Origin: Martinezella lusitana
Lineage (GTDB): Bacteria > Pseudomonadota > Alphaproteobacteria > Rhizobiales > Rhizobiaceae
Length of the DNA stretch: 51,959 nt
Assembly: GCF_900094565.1 (NCBI RefSeq)
Contig: NZ_FMAF01000035.1
Span: 1 to 51,959 of the forward strand
Direction: 5' to 3'
A program made the translations under genes and the position numbers. The notes under the pieces were generated by a model that made no database searches, was not told the DNA's origin, and saw only the letters and a list, made by a program, of their open reading frames with translations. Numbering within the stretch: the stretch's first letter is position 1; every line of letters starts with the position of its first letter. Below, in pieces: positions 35,513-44,274 of this stretch.

Positions 35513-36082
35513 ATGTCCTCGGATATCGTTCGTCATCAGAATGCGGAGCAGGCGGCAGTCGGGCTGTCTGACGTTCTTGACTTCCGTCTTTCGGTCGTTT
35601 TCTGCGGCCTGAACCCCGCCTTGACGGCTGTCCGGGACGGGCGCAACTTCTCGTCTCCGAGTAACCGATTTTGGAAGGTGCTACATCTTTCCGGCTTCAC
35701 GCCGCGACTCCTGCAGGCCGAAGAAGAGCAGGAGCTTCTCCAGTACGGATGCGGCATTACCGCCGTTGTCTCCCGCGCGACCAGGAGTGCCATTGAGATA
35801 ACGACGAGCGACTACAAAGAGGCAGCACCTCTCTTTGAAGCAAAGATGAGGAAGTTCGCGCCCGCGAACCTCGCCTTTCTCGGCAAAGCGGCCTTTGCAG
35901 CAATCACATCCAAGCCCGACTGCGACTGGGGCAAGCAAAGCGACTTTTTTGCCGGAGCACAAACCTGGGTACTGCCTAACCCCAGCGGGCTCAACAGAGC
36001 TTTCAGCCTGGATCGCCTGAAAGCGCATTACCTTCAGCTGAGAGCGGAGACTGAGCCCACCGCCCGGCATGGAGATCTCTGA
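35513..36082 (+). CDS. mug: G/U mismatch-specific DNA glycosylase Mug
   Basis: A 189-residue uracil-DNA glycosylase superfamily member (family 2) that removes uracil or thymine-type damage opposite guanine. Motif 1 is C-G-L-N-P-A-L-T-A at 31-39 (G-I/L-N-P-G/A in Mug/TDG), followed by 'RNFSSPSNRFWKVLHLSGFT', the conserved Mug segment. Motif 2 is 'VLPNPSGLNRA' near the C-terminus (N-P-S-G-x-N-R). The 'VVSRATRSAIEIT' stretch aligns with the Mug 'K-R-x-T-x-x-A-x-E-L-T' region. It starts 43 bp after the TetR stop, possibly on the same transcript. It does not look horizontally damaged and the motif residues are intact. Confidence 0.92.
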   Translation: MSSDIVRHQNAEQAAVGLSDVLDFRLSVVFCGLNPALTAVRDGRNFSSPSNRFWKVLHLSGFTPRLLQAEEEQELLQYGCGITAVVSRATRSAIEITTSDYKEAAPLFEAKMRKFAPANLAFLGKAAFAAITSKPDCDWGKQSDFFAGAQTWVLPNPSGLNRAFSLDRLKAHYLQLRAETEPTARHGDL

Positions 36083-36341
36083 GCTGGAAAACGATATGAC
36101 TTGTCGTGGCTCTTGAACGGATCCGAACCACCGACCCTGCTATTCCAAGCGCGTGGACATCTAGGAAGCCCTGTAACCTCATGTCGCTCTCCCGCGCAAT
36201 GCGGCTCTGTTCCTCGCGCGACTTGGAACTAACATTGCAGCTACTGGATCGCGAGTTGCGTGAATTGGGCCGCCCGGCGAGGAATGGCGTATGCTCCGGC
36301 CATGAGGTGGGCGCTGGCATACGCCTTCGGATAGGGTACAA

Positions 36342-37925
36342 TCAGGCGTTGATGAACGCCAACAGATCCGGATTGATCACGTCAGCATGCGTGGTCAGCA
36401 TGCCGTGCGGGAAGCCCTTGTAGATTTTTAGGGTGCTGTTCTTCAGCAGCTTCGCCTGAAGTTCCGCGGCGTCCTTGTAGGGAACGATCTGGTCGTCATC
36501 GCCCTGTGTGACCAGCATCGGTACGCTGATTGCCTTAAGGTCTTCTGTCTGGTCGGTCTCCGAGAAGGCCTTGATGCCGTCATAGTGGGCTTTGGCACTG
36601 CCCATCATGCCCTGGCGCCACCAATTGTCGATCACGCCTTTATCCAGCATGCGGGCGATCGGTGGCGTTGCTTCGGCTGCGCCATGACCATAGCGTTCGA
36701 CGAAATATTCGCCCTGATAGGCCATGCGGTGCTGGACGGCGATGCCACCGCCCAGAGCGGCAATGCGATCGATCGACTGATCGGAGATCGTCTCGGCATG
36801 GTCGAAGAACCAGTTCAGACCTTCGAGAGGGATGTCCTGGTTGACTTTCTCGAAGACGTCGAGGGCACGGCTGATGGTTTCGTCGTAAGTGGCATGCATG
36901 CGCCAGGGCCAGCGGTTCTCGGCAAGAACGCGGACGACCTCCTCCAGTTCGCCTTCCATCTCCGGCGGCATGTCGGGACGCGGTTCACGGAAATCCTCGA
37001 AGTCGGCCGCGGAAAAGACCAGCATCTCGCCGGCGCCGTTGTGGCGGAAATAGTCATCACCCTGCTTGTACTTTACGGAGCTCGTCCAGTTGAGGAAATC
37101 TTCCTTCTCCTGCTTCGGCTTCTGGGTGAAGAGGTTGTAAGCCAGCCGCACCGTCATCTGGTCTTCGTCGGCGAGTTTCTGGATGACGGCATAGTCGTCG
37201 GGATAGTTCTGGAAGCCACCGCCTGCATCGATGACACCGGTCACACCGAGACGGTTCAACTCGCGCATGAAATGACGGGTCGAGTTGACCTGATAGTCGA
37301 AGGGTAGCTTCGGCCCCTTGGCGAGCGTGGAATATAAGATGCCGGCATTGGGTTTGGCGAGCAGCAAGCCAGTCGGATTGCCATTGGCATCGCGCGTAAT
37401 CTCGCCGCCAGGCGGGTTCGGCGTGTCCCTGGTGTAGCCGACAACACGCAGAGCCGCGGCATTCAGGATCGCGCGATCATAAAGATGCAGGATGAAGACC
37501 GGGGTATCGGGTGCGATCGCATTGATCTCGTCGATGGTCGGCAGGCGCTTTTCGGCAAACTGGTGCTCGGTGAAGCCGCCGACGACGCGAACCCATTGCG
37601 GCGGCGGCGTGATCGCCACCTGCCGCTTCAGCATGTTCATCGCGTCGGCAAGCGAGCGCACGCCGTCCCAGCGCAGTTCCATGTTGAAGTTCAGGCCGCC
37701 GCGAACGACGTGCGTGTGGTTGTCGATCAGGCCCGGCAAGACGCGCTTGCCCTTGAGATCTATCACCCGCGTCGCCGGACCGGCCAGCGCCATGACCTCG
37801 GCGTCGTGGCCGACGGCGAGAAACTTGCCGTCCTTGATTGCAACGGCGCTAGCACTTGGATTTGTGCGATCAAGCGTCTTGATCAGGCCATGATGCAGGA
37901 TGAGGTCGGCGGTCGTATTTTCCAT
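36342..37925 (-). CDS. Chimera: YtcJ-like amidohydrolase fused to a chloroperoxidase-type alpha/beta-hydrolase tail
   Basis: Residues 1 to about 430 are a YtcJ-like metal-dependent amidohydrolase: N-terminal beta sandwich ('DLILHHGLIKTLD'), first metal motif H-T-H in 'LPGLIDNHTHVVRGGLN', 'WVRVVGGFTEHQF', later histidines in 'WRMHATYDETI' and 'WFFDHAETI'. At about 36626-36640 the sequence switches in frame to the last 94 residues of a non-haem chloroperoxidase-type hydrolase: 'NWWRQGMMGSAKAHYDGIKA', then G-D-D-D-Q-I-V-P-Y (acid) and G-F-P-H-G-M (His). The amidohydrolase has lost its C-terminal 100-150 residues, including the catalytic Asp, and the hydrolase part lacks its nucleophile Ser, so neither activity is expected. 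Last of four minus-strand genes, 27 bp after the XapX gene. Confidence 0.85.
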   Translation of the reverse strand: MENTTADLILHHGLIKTLDRTNPSASAVAIKDGKFLAVGHDAEVMALAGPATRVIDLKGKRVLPGLIDNHTHVVRGGLNFNMELRWDGVRSLADAMNMLKRQVAITPPPQWVRVVGGFTEHQFAEKRLPTIDEINAIAPDTPVFILHLYDRAILNAAALRVVGYTRDTPNPPGGEITRDANGNPTGLLLAKPNAGILYSTLAKGPKLPFDYQVNSTRHFMRELNRLGVTGVIDAGGGFQNYPDDYAVIQKLADEDQMTVRLAYNLFTQKPKQEKEDFLNWTSSVKYKQGDDYFRHNGAGEMLVFSAADFEDFREPRPDMPPEMEGELEEVVRVLAENRWPWRMHATYDETISRALDVFEKVNQDIPLEGLNWFFDHAETISDQSIDRIAALGGGIAVQHRMAYQGEYFVERYGHGAAEATPPIARMLDKGVIDNWWRQGMMGSAKAHYDGIKAFSETDQTEDLKAISVPMLVTQGDDDQIVPYKDAAELQAKLLKNSTLKIYKGFPHGMLTTHADVINPDLLAFINA

Positions 37926-37952
37926 TGTCTTCGTCCTCGGTTGGAAAGGGCA

Positions 37953-38222
37953 TCAGGCCTTATCGGAAGGCGTCGTATCGGCGGGCCGATCGCCTTTCGG
38001 CAGGTGGCCGAACACGTGAGGCTTGATCTGATGCATCCAGGAGACGGCGGCCGGCTCCTTGTTGATCAGGGTCTTGGCGAAGGGAATGATTTGCTCTCCG
38101 ACGAGGATACCGAGGAGACCGACGAGGGCGATGACGGGCGGAGCCGGCGAACGGACGTTCAGCAGGCTATAAACGATACCGACGAGCAAGCCCGCCCCGA
38201 GTGAGAGAAGGTAAATTTTCAC
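37953..38222 (-). CDS. XapX domain (DUF1427) small membrane protein
   Basis: An 89-residue protein with two hydrophobic helices: 'VKIYLLSLGAGLLVGIVYSL' and 'VIALVGLLGILVGEQIIPFA', with S-P-A-P-P between them, the signature of the XapX/DUF1427 family. The C-terminal 30 residues are polar and probably cytoplasmic or periplasmic. The function of the family is unknown; it recurs next to hydrolase genes in Proteobacteria. The start is a GTG at 38222 with AGGA 9 bp upstream; the open frame to 38303 overlaps the hydrolase gene and is rejected. 34 bp downstream of the alpha/beta-hydrolase stop, in the same operon. Confidence 0.85.
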   Translation of the reverse strand: MKIYLLSLGAGLLVGIVYSLLNVRSPAPPVIALVGLLGILVGEQIIPFAKTLINKEPAAVSWMHQIKPHVFGHLPKGDRPADTTPSDKA

Positions 38223-38256
38223 GAGTATCTGTCCTGTGGGGTTAGCGCGTTGGCGT

Positions 38257-38964
38257 CTAGCGTGCGGATGTCTCGGAAACCACCTCGAGAATGACGGAGG
38301 CAACCGCGTCCGGTTGAGAGAGCAACGACATATGGCTGGCTTTGAGTTCTGTTGTGCGGGCTTTCAGCTTTTTGGCTAATGCCCTTTGAAGCTCGACGCT
38401 GACGGCGCGGTCTTCGGTCGAGACAACGTACCAGTTCCTGCGATCGGACCAGGCCGCCTCGGTCACCTTGTCGGAAAACGTTCCAGCGCCAAGCGGCGGC
38501 TGGACAGCAGCCAGGACACGCGCCTCTTCTTCGGGCAAATCCTGGGCGACGTCATTGATCCAGCCATCCACGCTCATCATGTAGCTGCCGCCACGGTCGA
38601 GACTTATCTTCCCCAGGCCGGGAGGCGACGGATAGGCAGCGACCTGATCGCCCGTCGACTGGCCGACATCCGGCGCGAAAGCGGCGACATAGACTAAAGC
38701 CTTCACCTTGGGATCGTTGCCCGCTTCGGTAATGACCGTCCCTCCCCAGCTATGCCCGACGAGAACGACGGGTCCGTCGATCCCGTTCAAGGCATGGCGG
38801 ACGACCTGGACATCAGCCGATAGAGACGTCGTCGGATTTTGGACGGCAACGACAGAGGCATCCTGCTTCTGCAGGCGGGAGATGACGGATCGCCAACTGG
38901 ATGCGTCTGCCCATGCCCCATGCACGAGGACGACGGTGGCGCGATTCGACGATGAAGCGTTCAT
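38257..38964 (-). CDS. Alpha/beta-fold hydrolase
   Basis: A 235-residue hydrolase of the salicylate-esterase/EstC-like type. 'VVLVHGAWADASSWRSVISR' is the oxyanion-hole strand with the H-G-A-W motif, the nucleophile elbow is G-H-S-W-G-G (Ser 72), and the C-terminal 'LKASHMSLLSQPDAVASVIL' carries the catalytic His with the family's S-H-x-x-x-x-S-x-P-x-x-V. The acid is probably Asp in 'STEDRAV'. The ATG at 38964 has AAGGAG about 6-7 bp upstream; the frame to 39036 is not used. Second gene of the hydrolase operon. Substrate unknown; a small ester is most likely. Confidence 0.9.
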   Translation of the reverse strand: MNASSSNRATVVLVHGAWADASSWRSVISRLQKQDASVVAVQNPTTSLSADVQVVRHALNGIDGPVVLVGHSWGGTVITEAGNDPKVKALVYVAAFAPDVGQSTGDQVAAYPSPPGLGKISLDRGGSYMMSVDGWINDVAQDLPEEEARVLAAVQPPLGAGTFSDKVTEAAWSDRRNWYVVSTEDRAVSVELQRALAKKLKARTTELKASHMSLLSQPDAVASVILEVVSETSAR

Positions 38965-39092
38965 CGTTCGCTCCTTGCGTTTGAGTGACAACGGATTGGG
39001 CGTACCGTGGCGCAGAAAAATCGCACCACGGAGCAAGGCAGGGATTTGGCCGCGACGACGTTATTTTCGGAAGTCGCGGCAGGTTGCTCCGC

Positions 39093-39749
39093 TCAATGAG
39101 CTTCGGAGGCGCCGAACATGGTCTTGGCGTAGATGATGCCGAGGCCGTAGGAACCGCCGAACTTCTTGGCAATACCCGTGGTCATGTCGTAGGTCTCGGT
39201 GCGTGCCCAGTCGCGCTGCAGCTCGAGCAGATACTGAAGCGACGTCATCGGCTGTGCGCCTGCCTGAACGATACGGTCCATGGCCCGATTGTGAGCTTCG
39301 TCGGATACGTCGCCGCAGGCATCCGCCAGTACGAAAACTTCGAAGCCCTGTTCGATAGCCGACAGTGCAGGTCCGACGATGCAGACGCCGGTCCACAGGC
39401 CGCAGAGGACGATGCGCTTCTTGCCGATACGGTTGACTTCTCTAATAACCTCAGCGTCTTCCCAGGTGTTCATCGACGTGCGGTCGAAGAGCTTCTGCTC
39501 GGGAAAAGCATCGGTGATCTCGGAGAACATTGGGCCAGAAAAGCTCTTTTCGGCGACCGTCGTCAGAATTGTGGGGACGCCAAAGCCCTTGGCGCCGTGG
39601 GCAACGAGAGCCGCGTTATTCCGCAGATTGACAGCATCGATGCTTTTCGTCGCAAAAGACATCTGCGACTGAAAATCGATCATGATCAGCGTGTGATCCT
39701 TCGGAGTGAGAAGCTTCGAGCCCGGCGTCGGTGTCGCATTTACAGTCAT
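39093..39749 (-). CDS. Isochorismatase-family (YcaC-like) hydrolase
   Basis: A 218-residue cysteine hydrolase. Asp 25 in 'LIMIDFQSQM' and Cys 123 in 'LCGLWTGVCIVGPALSAIEQ' are the expected catalytic Asp and Cys; 'FEVFVLADACGDVSDEAHNR' is the usual strand after the active site. The long C-terminal tail ('LQYLLELQRDWARTETYDM') is typical of the YcaC subgroup, whose substrates are uncertain. First gene of the minus-strand operon with the alpha/beta-hydrolase, XapX and amidohydrolase genes (128-bp gap to the next). The AraC regulator at 39992 is upstream on the same strand. A paralogue with the same tail lies at 44275-44901. Confidence 0.9.
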   Translation of the reverse strand: MTVNATPTPGSKLLTPKDHTLIMIDFQSQMSFATKSIDAVNLRNNAALVAHGAKGFGVPTILTTVAEKSFSGPMFSEITDAFPEQKLFDRTSMNTWEDAEVIREVNRIGKKRIVLCGLWTGVCIVGPALSAIEQGFEVFVLADACGDVSDEAHNRAMDRIVQAGAQPMTSLQYLLELQRDWARTETYDMTTGIAKKFGGSYGLGIIYAKTMFGASEAH

Positions 39750-39991
39750 CGTATTTCCTCAAAAGCGTTGAGCTGAACTGCGTCGGCATTCAGCAAAATT
39801 GCGTTGACGGAGGGGATGATGCCCGCTGCCGCAACAATCTTCTTGTCGCTTAGAAGGACGATTTGGATGTTCGGACTGTTTCGGAGTCCACGGATCCCGA
39901 CACTGAAAAGCTGGCGGGGGCCAGTAAAATCTCGGGCGCAAAAGTGTTCGCGCCTATTCAGAGGCGCCGCCTCGAACGTATTCAGAAATTT

Positions 39992-40831
39992 TTACGATGA
40001 CTTATCAACTGATTTTGGTCGGTGCTGCCGCCGCCACGTTGCAGGCGGATGGCCGGCAATATCGGAAAAAGCACGCGTCATATGGCTCTGGTCGGCAAAG
40101 CCGCATGCAACTGCCACCTCTGGAATTGACAGATCGGAGAGCAGGAGATCTTTTGCCTTCGAAATGCGGTACTCCATCACCCAGCGATACGGCGTTCTGC
40201 CGAATGTTTCCTTAAAAGCCCTGATGAAATAGCTGCGTGACAAGCCGCATATCTGAGCAAGATCGGTGACCGAAACTTGTGCAAAGGCGTTTGTGGTCAG
40301 GAATTCGAGTACTCTTTTCTCTTGCCATGGCGCGAGAACACCGTTCTTCTTCGTCGAAAAATACTGGCTGCCATAGGTCTGCGTCAGATGCGTCAACAAC
40401 ACTAAACTGATCTGCTCGAAAAATAGTTGATTGGCCTGATGGCGGCGCACCAGATAGGGCAAAACAGCCTGGGCAAGGCCAAGAATAACATCGTCCTTCG
40501 TGCCGGGCCTGCAATCGAACCCGTCGAATTGCGGACGGCCGATATCCTCCAGGAACGAGCGAACAAATGACAAGGGTATGTTGAATCGCAAGTTATCGAA
40601 TGGCGAGAGATGATGGCATTGCCACTCGTCTCTGAGATCGGTGATCGCGATCGCGCCCTTCGGATGGCCGCCTTCGAAAATAAGCACATTATTTTTCCAA
40701 AGCCGATGCATCTTGAAATCGGTCAATTGGATAATGACAGACACCGCTTCATCACGTTTGCTCGGTGGAGCAATCGGGAGATCGTCTCGGTCGTAACTCA
40801 AGCGCGTTACGGTGATGGCCGACGCTTTCAT
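39992..40831 (-). CDS. AraC family transcriptional regulator
   Basis: A 279-residue regulator with a diverged N-terminal sensing half and the two C-terminal HTH motifs of the AraC family: 'VSVTDLAQICGLSRSYFIRA' followed by 'FKETFGRTPYRWVMEYRISK', and 'IPEVAVACGFADQSHMTRAF' followed by 'AGHPPATWRR'. The ATG at 40831 is taken as start; a GTG at 40918 would add 29 residues. It is upstream of and in line with the isochorismatase/hydrolase operon (gap 242 bp, without recognisable features), so it may control that operon. A second AraC gene follows 163 bp further upstream on the same strand. Confidence 0.85.
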   Translation of the reverse strand: MKASAITVTRLSYDRDDLPIAPPSKRDEAVSVIIQLTDFKMHRLWKNNVLIFEGGHPKGAIAITDLRDEWQCHHLSPFDNLRFNIPLSFVRSFLEDIGRPQFDGFDCRPGTKDDVILGLAQAVLPYLVRRHQANQLFFEQISLVLLTHLTQTYGSQYFSTKKNGVLAPWQEKRVLEFLTTNAFAQVSVTDLAQICGLSRSYFIRAFKETFGRTPYRWVMEYRISKAKDLLLSDLSIPEVAVACGFADQSHMTRAFSDIAGHPPATWRRQHRPKSVDKSS

Positions 40832-40994
40832 CGTCCATCGATTGGGAGCTGGTATTCGAGGCGAATCTACGCCTTCGGATTCTCTTTCCAATGTCCACTC
40901 CGGCAAACCCACCCTCACCGACCCCGACGCTACGGTATTTCTCTGGTAAAATCCAACGATTTTTTTACGAAAAAACGGTTCCGGTTGGTTAGCC

Positions 40995-41900
40995 CTAGTT
41001 GATGTAGCCGGCTCGCCAAACTGCCGGCGTTACGCCGGTTTCACGGGAAAAGACCTTGGTAAAATGACTTTGATCCACGAAGCCACACGCGTCCGCGATC
41101 ATTTTCAGTGATGCCTCGCTTCCGCGCAGCAGCTCCTTTGCGGCCTCCACGCGCGCATGCATCAGCCATTGATGGGGCGTGACGCCGGTCACCTTCTTAA
41201 ATCCCTGTGAGAAATGATTAGCGGAGAGGCCAGCCGCGGCGGCGATTTCCGCGACGGACAATTCACGCGCAAGGTTTTTCCTCATGAATTCTTTTGCCGC
41301 GGTTTCGCGATTATAGGGAAGGATCGCGTCGTCCAGGCCAGCCTCCGTCTCCCCAATGAGGTCCTCGATCAGATGAGAGCATATCGCAATTGCCAGGTGT
41401 TTCAGGAGTGCCTCCCACGACGCAGTCCGTCGATCAAAGAGGGAGAGAACGATGTCGGTGAGATTGCTTAAGACCGGATCCCTCTCGCCCCTTCGACACC
41501 GCAGCTGGATTGTCGGGCTCGCTCTGGATAATTCCCCGACCTCTTGGATAAGTGCCTTTGGCAGAAAAAAAGTAGCGGAATGAAGGTCTGCGTGTAAGAC
41601 GATGGATGCTCCTTCGGAGAGGTCGACAAGGCAGACCGATCCTCGCTCAAATCTGCGGGGCAGCGTCCTGGTTCCATCCGGCAAGATATCGCAATGATGC
41701 GCCTCCTTGGTGTACACCATCAGGAAGTAGGCATCGCAAACGGGAAGGCAGACAATCGGCCTCTCGCCGTCAGCGACATCCTTGGCGATTCTCGTCACGC
41801 AAATAGATGAAGACCTGACAGGCACGGTGTTCAGCGAGGCGGCCTCTGGAAGGCCGAAATACGGACCTAGCGTGTTCAATTCAAGATAGGCCAGGCTCAA
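40995..41900 (-). CDS. AraC family transcriptional regulator
   Basis: A 301-residue regulator. The N-terminal half is an AraC-binding-like-2 type domain ('CDAYFLMVYTKEAHHCDILP', 'RFERGSVCLVDLSEGASIVL'). The C-terminal HTH pair reads 'LSVAEIAAAAGLSANHFSQG' with 'FKKVTGVTPHQWLMHARVEA', and 'LKMIADACGFVDQSHFTKVF' with 'TGVTPAVWRA'. The start is a TTG at 41900: GGAGG lies 7 bp before it, a strong site that decides the start. It resembles its neighbour at 39992 in the HTH half but not in the sensing half, so the two probably respond to different signals. Confidence 0.88.
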   Translation of the reverse strand: MSLAYLELNTLGPYFGLPEAASLNTVPVRSSSICVTRIAKDVADGERPIVCLPVCDAYFLMVYTKEAHHCDILPDGTRTLPRRFERGSVCLVDLSEGASIVLHADLHSATFFLPKALIQEVGELSRASPTIQLRCRRGERDPVLSNLTDIVLSLFDRRTASWEALLKHLAIAICSHLIEDLIGETEAGLDDAILPYNRETAAKEFMRKNLARELSVAEIAAAAGLSANHFSQGFKKVTGVTPHQWLMHARVEAAKELLRGSEASLKMIADACGFVDQSHFTKVFSRETGVTPAVWRAGYIN

Positions 41901-42227
41901 TCCCGCTCCTCCAAGACGCTTTCACGGGTTCGCGAGACCCGCGAAAAAACAATTGCCCCCACAGACCATATAATTCTCTACCGCATAGGTACGCAACGGT
42001 CATCCCACCGAAACTCAGATTTCAACCCCGGTGAGAACCAGCCTCACCGCAACCAATGAAATTATCTTGTACAATCTTACGCCCACGGTCGCAAAGGTCT
42101 CGAATCCGCAAAACTGGCTTTAATAACTGTCCAACATCAAGGAATAGCGACCCGCATCAATGCATGTCTCTCATCCAGGGGAAGGCAGCGGGGACCCGGA
42201 TTTATAACCGACCGGCCGCGCTGCGGA
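41901..42227. other. Intergenic region with a hairpin at 41920-41947
   Basis: About 330 bp between the AraC gene and the antiporter, both on the minus strand. No coding frame. CGGGT (41925-41929) and ACCCG (41937-41941) form a small stem extended by TTTC/GAAA pairs. On the minus strand a T-run precedes rather than follows it, so it is not a clear terminator. Nothing else was seen. Confidence 0.4.
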
Positions 42228-43811
42228 TCACAATCGGTTCTCGGCGGCTATTTCCTGCAGATCCAGCTCATGTTCGAGATCGCGCATTACGCGGTCTTGG
42301 ATTTCGCCTGCCCTATGCATATGCAGAATTTCGGCGCGGCCAGCTTGAAGCGCGACGAGAACCGCCTTGAAGTGGGCCACTTTGATGCTTTCGTGTGTGT
42401 CACGGTCAGCTTCGTACTGAGCGGCAACCTCAGCCCGATGCCGGTATTGTTCGAGTAGCCGAGGATGTTTTTCGCCACCATCCTCTTTCCGTGAGCACTC
42501 TTGGATGGCGTGATACTGAGATTCCGCCACGCGTCTCCATGCCGAAGCTTCGTTCTCCCGAAAATGCTGTTCTTCGTCGGGACTAGCCACTCGCAACAAG
42601 GCTGCAAGAGGGGCAAGGGTCGAGCCTTGCACGAGCACTGTCACTATGATGACCGCAAACGCCGCGATGAGGACGACGTCTCTCCCGGGCGTATGTTCTG
42701 GAAGCGACAAAGCCCCGGTAAGCGTCACCACACCGCGCATCCCAGCCCAACTGATAATCGTGGCCGTTGCCAGCGAGGACGTTTTTTCGCGCGTGTGACC
42801 TCTAAGCAGCAAAAGGCGTTTCAGTGTCCCTGTTGCGAGCAACCATGCAAACCGCGCGAGTATCACTGTCAGAACGACGGCGGAAACCGGAAGGATTAGA
42901 TCGCCGATACCCTTCTCGGCACCACCTATTCGGTCAAGCACACCTCGCAACGACAGGCCTACCAGGATGAAAAGCAGGGACTCCAGCAGAAAGACCAGCG
43001 CCTTCCAGAACGCTTGAGCTCGCACCCGGGTCGAAGCCGAAAAGGTTTCATGCTGATGAAATCCCAGAATCAGCCCAGTCGTAACGGTCGACAGAACACC
43101 CGAACTATCAAGGCGTTCAGCCCCAATATAAGAGAGCGCGGCCAGGAGAAGCGTTGCCGTAATGATCAGCTCGCTGTCGCGTAGCCTGCGGATTACCCAA
43201 ACTCCTACCAAACCAACAACAAGGCCGATGATCACCCCTCCGGCCGTTACCCACGTGAAGGCGCCGATGGCTTCGGGAATGCTGAAGCTCCCGGTCAGGG
43301 CGGCGGCCACGGCAAACCGCAGCAGGACGAGGCCGCTGGCGTCGTTGACCAAGCTCTCGCCTTCGAGAAGTGCCGAAATCCGGCTAGGAAGGCGGAGCCT
43401 CTCGAGAACTGCTCCGGCGGCAACGGCGTCCGGTGGCGAGACGATTGCGCCCAATGAGAACCCCACGGCCCATGGCAATTGGGGCAAAAGGAGATGGAAG
43501 ACGGTTCCGACGGTCAGTGTCGTGAATACAACGGCGCCCAGTGCCAGTGAGGCTATCTCCGCGAAATGCTTCTTGAACTCGTGCCAGACCGTGAAATAGG
43601 CGCCGCTCATCAAGAGAGGCGGCAAGAAGATCAGCATGATCATTTCTGGATCGATCTTGATCGTTGGAACGCCTGGCATTAGCGCAAGAACCACGCCGCC
43701 GACGATGAGCGCTGCCGCTGGCGGCAAACGCAAACGGCGAGCGATAAGCTCGAGCACGATTGTCGCCATCAGCAGAAGAACTAGAAATTCGTATGTTGAT
43801 TCAACTGACAT
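42228..43811 (-). CDS. CPA1-family sodium/proton antiporter
   Basis: A 527-residue inner-membrane cation/proton exchanger. About 12 helices fill residues 8-410, and the motifs of the NhaP/NHE branch are present: 'GAIVSPPDAVAAGAVLERLR' (unwound helix, P-P-D), 'LLEGESLVNDASGLVLLRFA' (ion-binding N-D pair), and 'IISWAGMRGVVTLTGALSLP' with R-G-x-V-T. A hydrophilic C-terminal tail of about 110 residues, rich in His, Glu and Arg, follows and may regulate activity. It would protect against sodium or alkaline stress. It sits alone between an AraC gene and a 460-bp intergenic region; the stress genes at 47-51 kb make a stress role plausible but that is inference. Confidence 0.92.
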   Translation of the reverse strand: MSVESTYEFLVLLLMATIVLELIARRLRLPPAAALIVGGVVLALMPGVPTIKIDPEMIMLIFLPPLLMSGAYFTVWHEFKKHFAEIASLALGAVVFTTLTVGTVFHLLLPQLPWAVGFSLGAIVSPPDAVAAGAVLERLRLPSRISALLEGESLVNDASGLVLLRFAVAAALTGSFSIPEAIGAFTWVTAGGVIIGLVVGLVGVWVIRRLRDSELIITATLLLAALSYIGAERLDSSGVLSTVTTGLILGFHQHETFSASTRVRAQAFWKALVFLLESLLFILVGLSLRGVLDRIGGAEKGIGDLILPVSAVVLTVILARFAWLLATGTLKRLLLLRGHTREKTSSLATATIISWAGMRGVVTLTGALSLPEHTPGRDVVLIAAFAVIIVTVLVQGSTLAPLAALLRVASPDEEQHFRENEASAWRRVAESQYHAIQECSRKEDGGEKHPRLLEQYRHRAEVAAQYEADRDTHESIKVAHFKAVLVALQAGRAEILHMHRAGEIQDRVMRDLEHELDLQEIAAENRL

Positions 43812-44274
43812 GTGGGCTCGAGTTTGACTTAGCCTTTAGCTACGGCACCGGAAATTCGTCCAAGCAACTTCAGCCGGGCCAAGTCGCATAGTGCAAGACG
43901 TAAAGAAAATGCTGGCAGCGAGATTGGACGATTGCGCTGGCGTTGGAGAAAAGCACTGCCGATTTCGCCCATCGAGCGCGAAACCCTATTCACTCTCCAG
44001 CCTCTCCAATCAGGCTGTCGCGAGCGTCCGGCAGCCATTCTGCGAGTGTTCATTCCTGGCACGCTCGCAATCACCATCTGATGCGATCCGATACGAGAGC
44101 GCTCCTTCCCACCTCCGGCCAAACCGACCGCGCAAGCAACCAGGTCGCAACCATGTTCGTGGCCGATCTGAGGGCATTCCGACAAGCTCGAGTGCAATCG
44201 ACAAGATAATGCAGACGCTCTGATCTTATTCTCCGCTCGACATCATGCCTTATACAATCCCACGGAGATCCGTC
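43812..44274. other. Intergenic region without recognisable content
   Basis: About 460 bp separating the divergently transcribed antiporter and isochorismatase-like genes. Open frames exist on both strands but none has a ribosome binding site, a recognisable motif or a convincing composition. It must hold both promoters; no inverted repeat stood out. Confidence 0.4.

Noticed and set aside
36103..36155. Minus-strand sequence resembling the 3' half of a tRNA (GGTCGGTGGTTCGGATCCG)
   Set aside because: The T-arm resemblance is real, but the stem needs several G-U pairs, no acceptor stem or D-arm could be paired, and no CCA end is present. It might be a tRNA-derived attachment-site scrap; not strong enough to list.
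41920..41947. Hairpin as terminator of the antiporter gene
   Set aside because: On the minus strand the T-run comes before the stem, not after, and the site is 280 bp from the stop; kept only as a note in the intergenic entry.
43829..44197. Minus-strand frame of 122 codons between antiporter and hydrolase
   Set aside because: No motif, Arg/Ser-rich composition and no ribosome binding site; the opposite strand also has open frames of similar quality.
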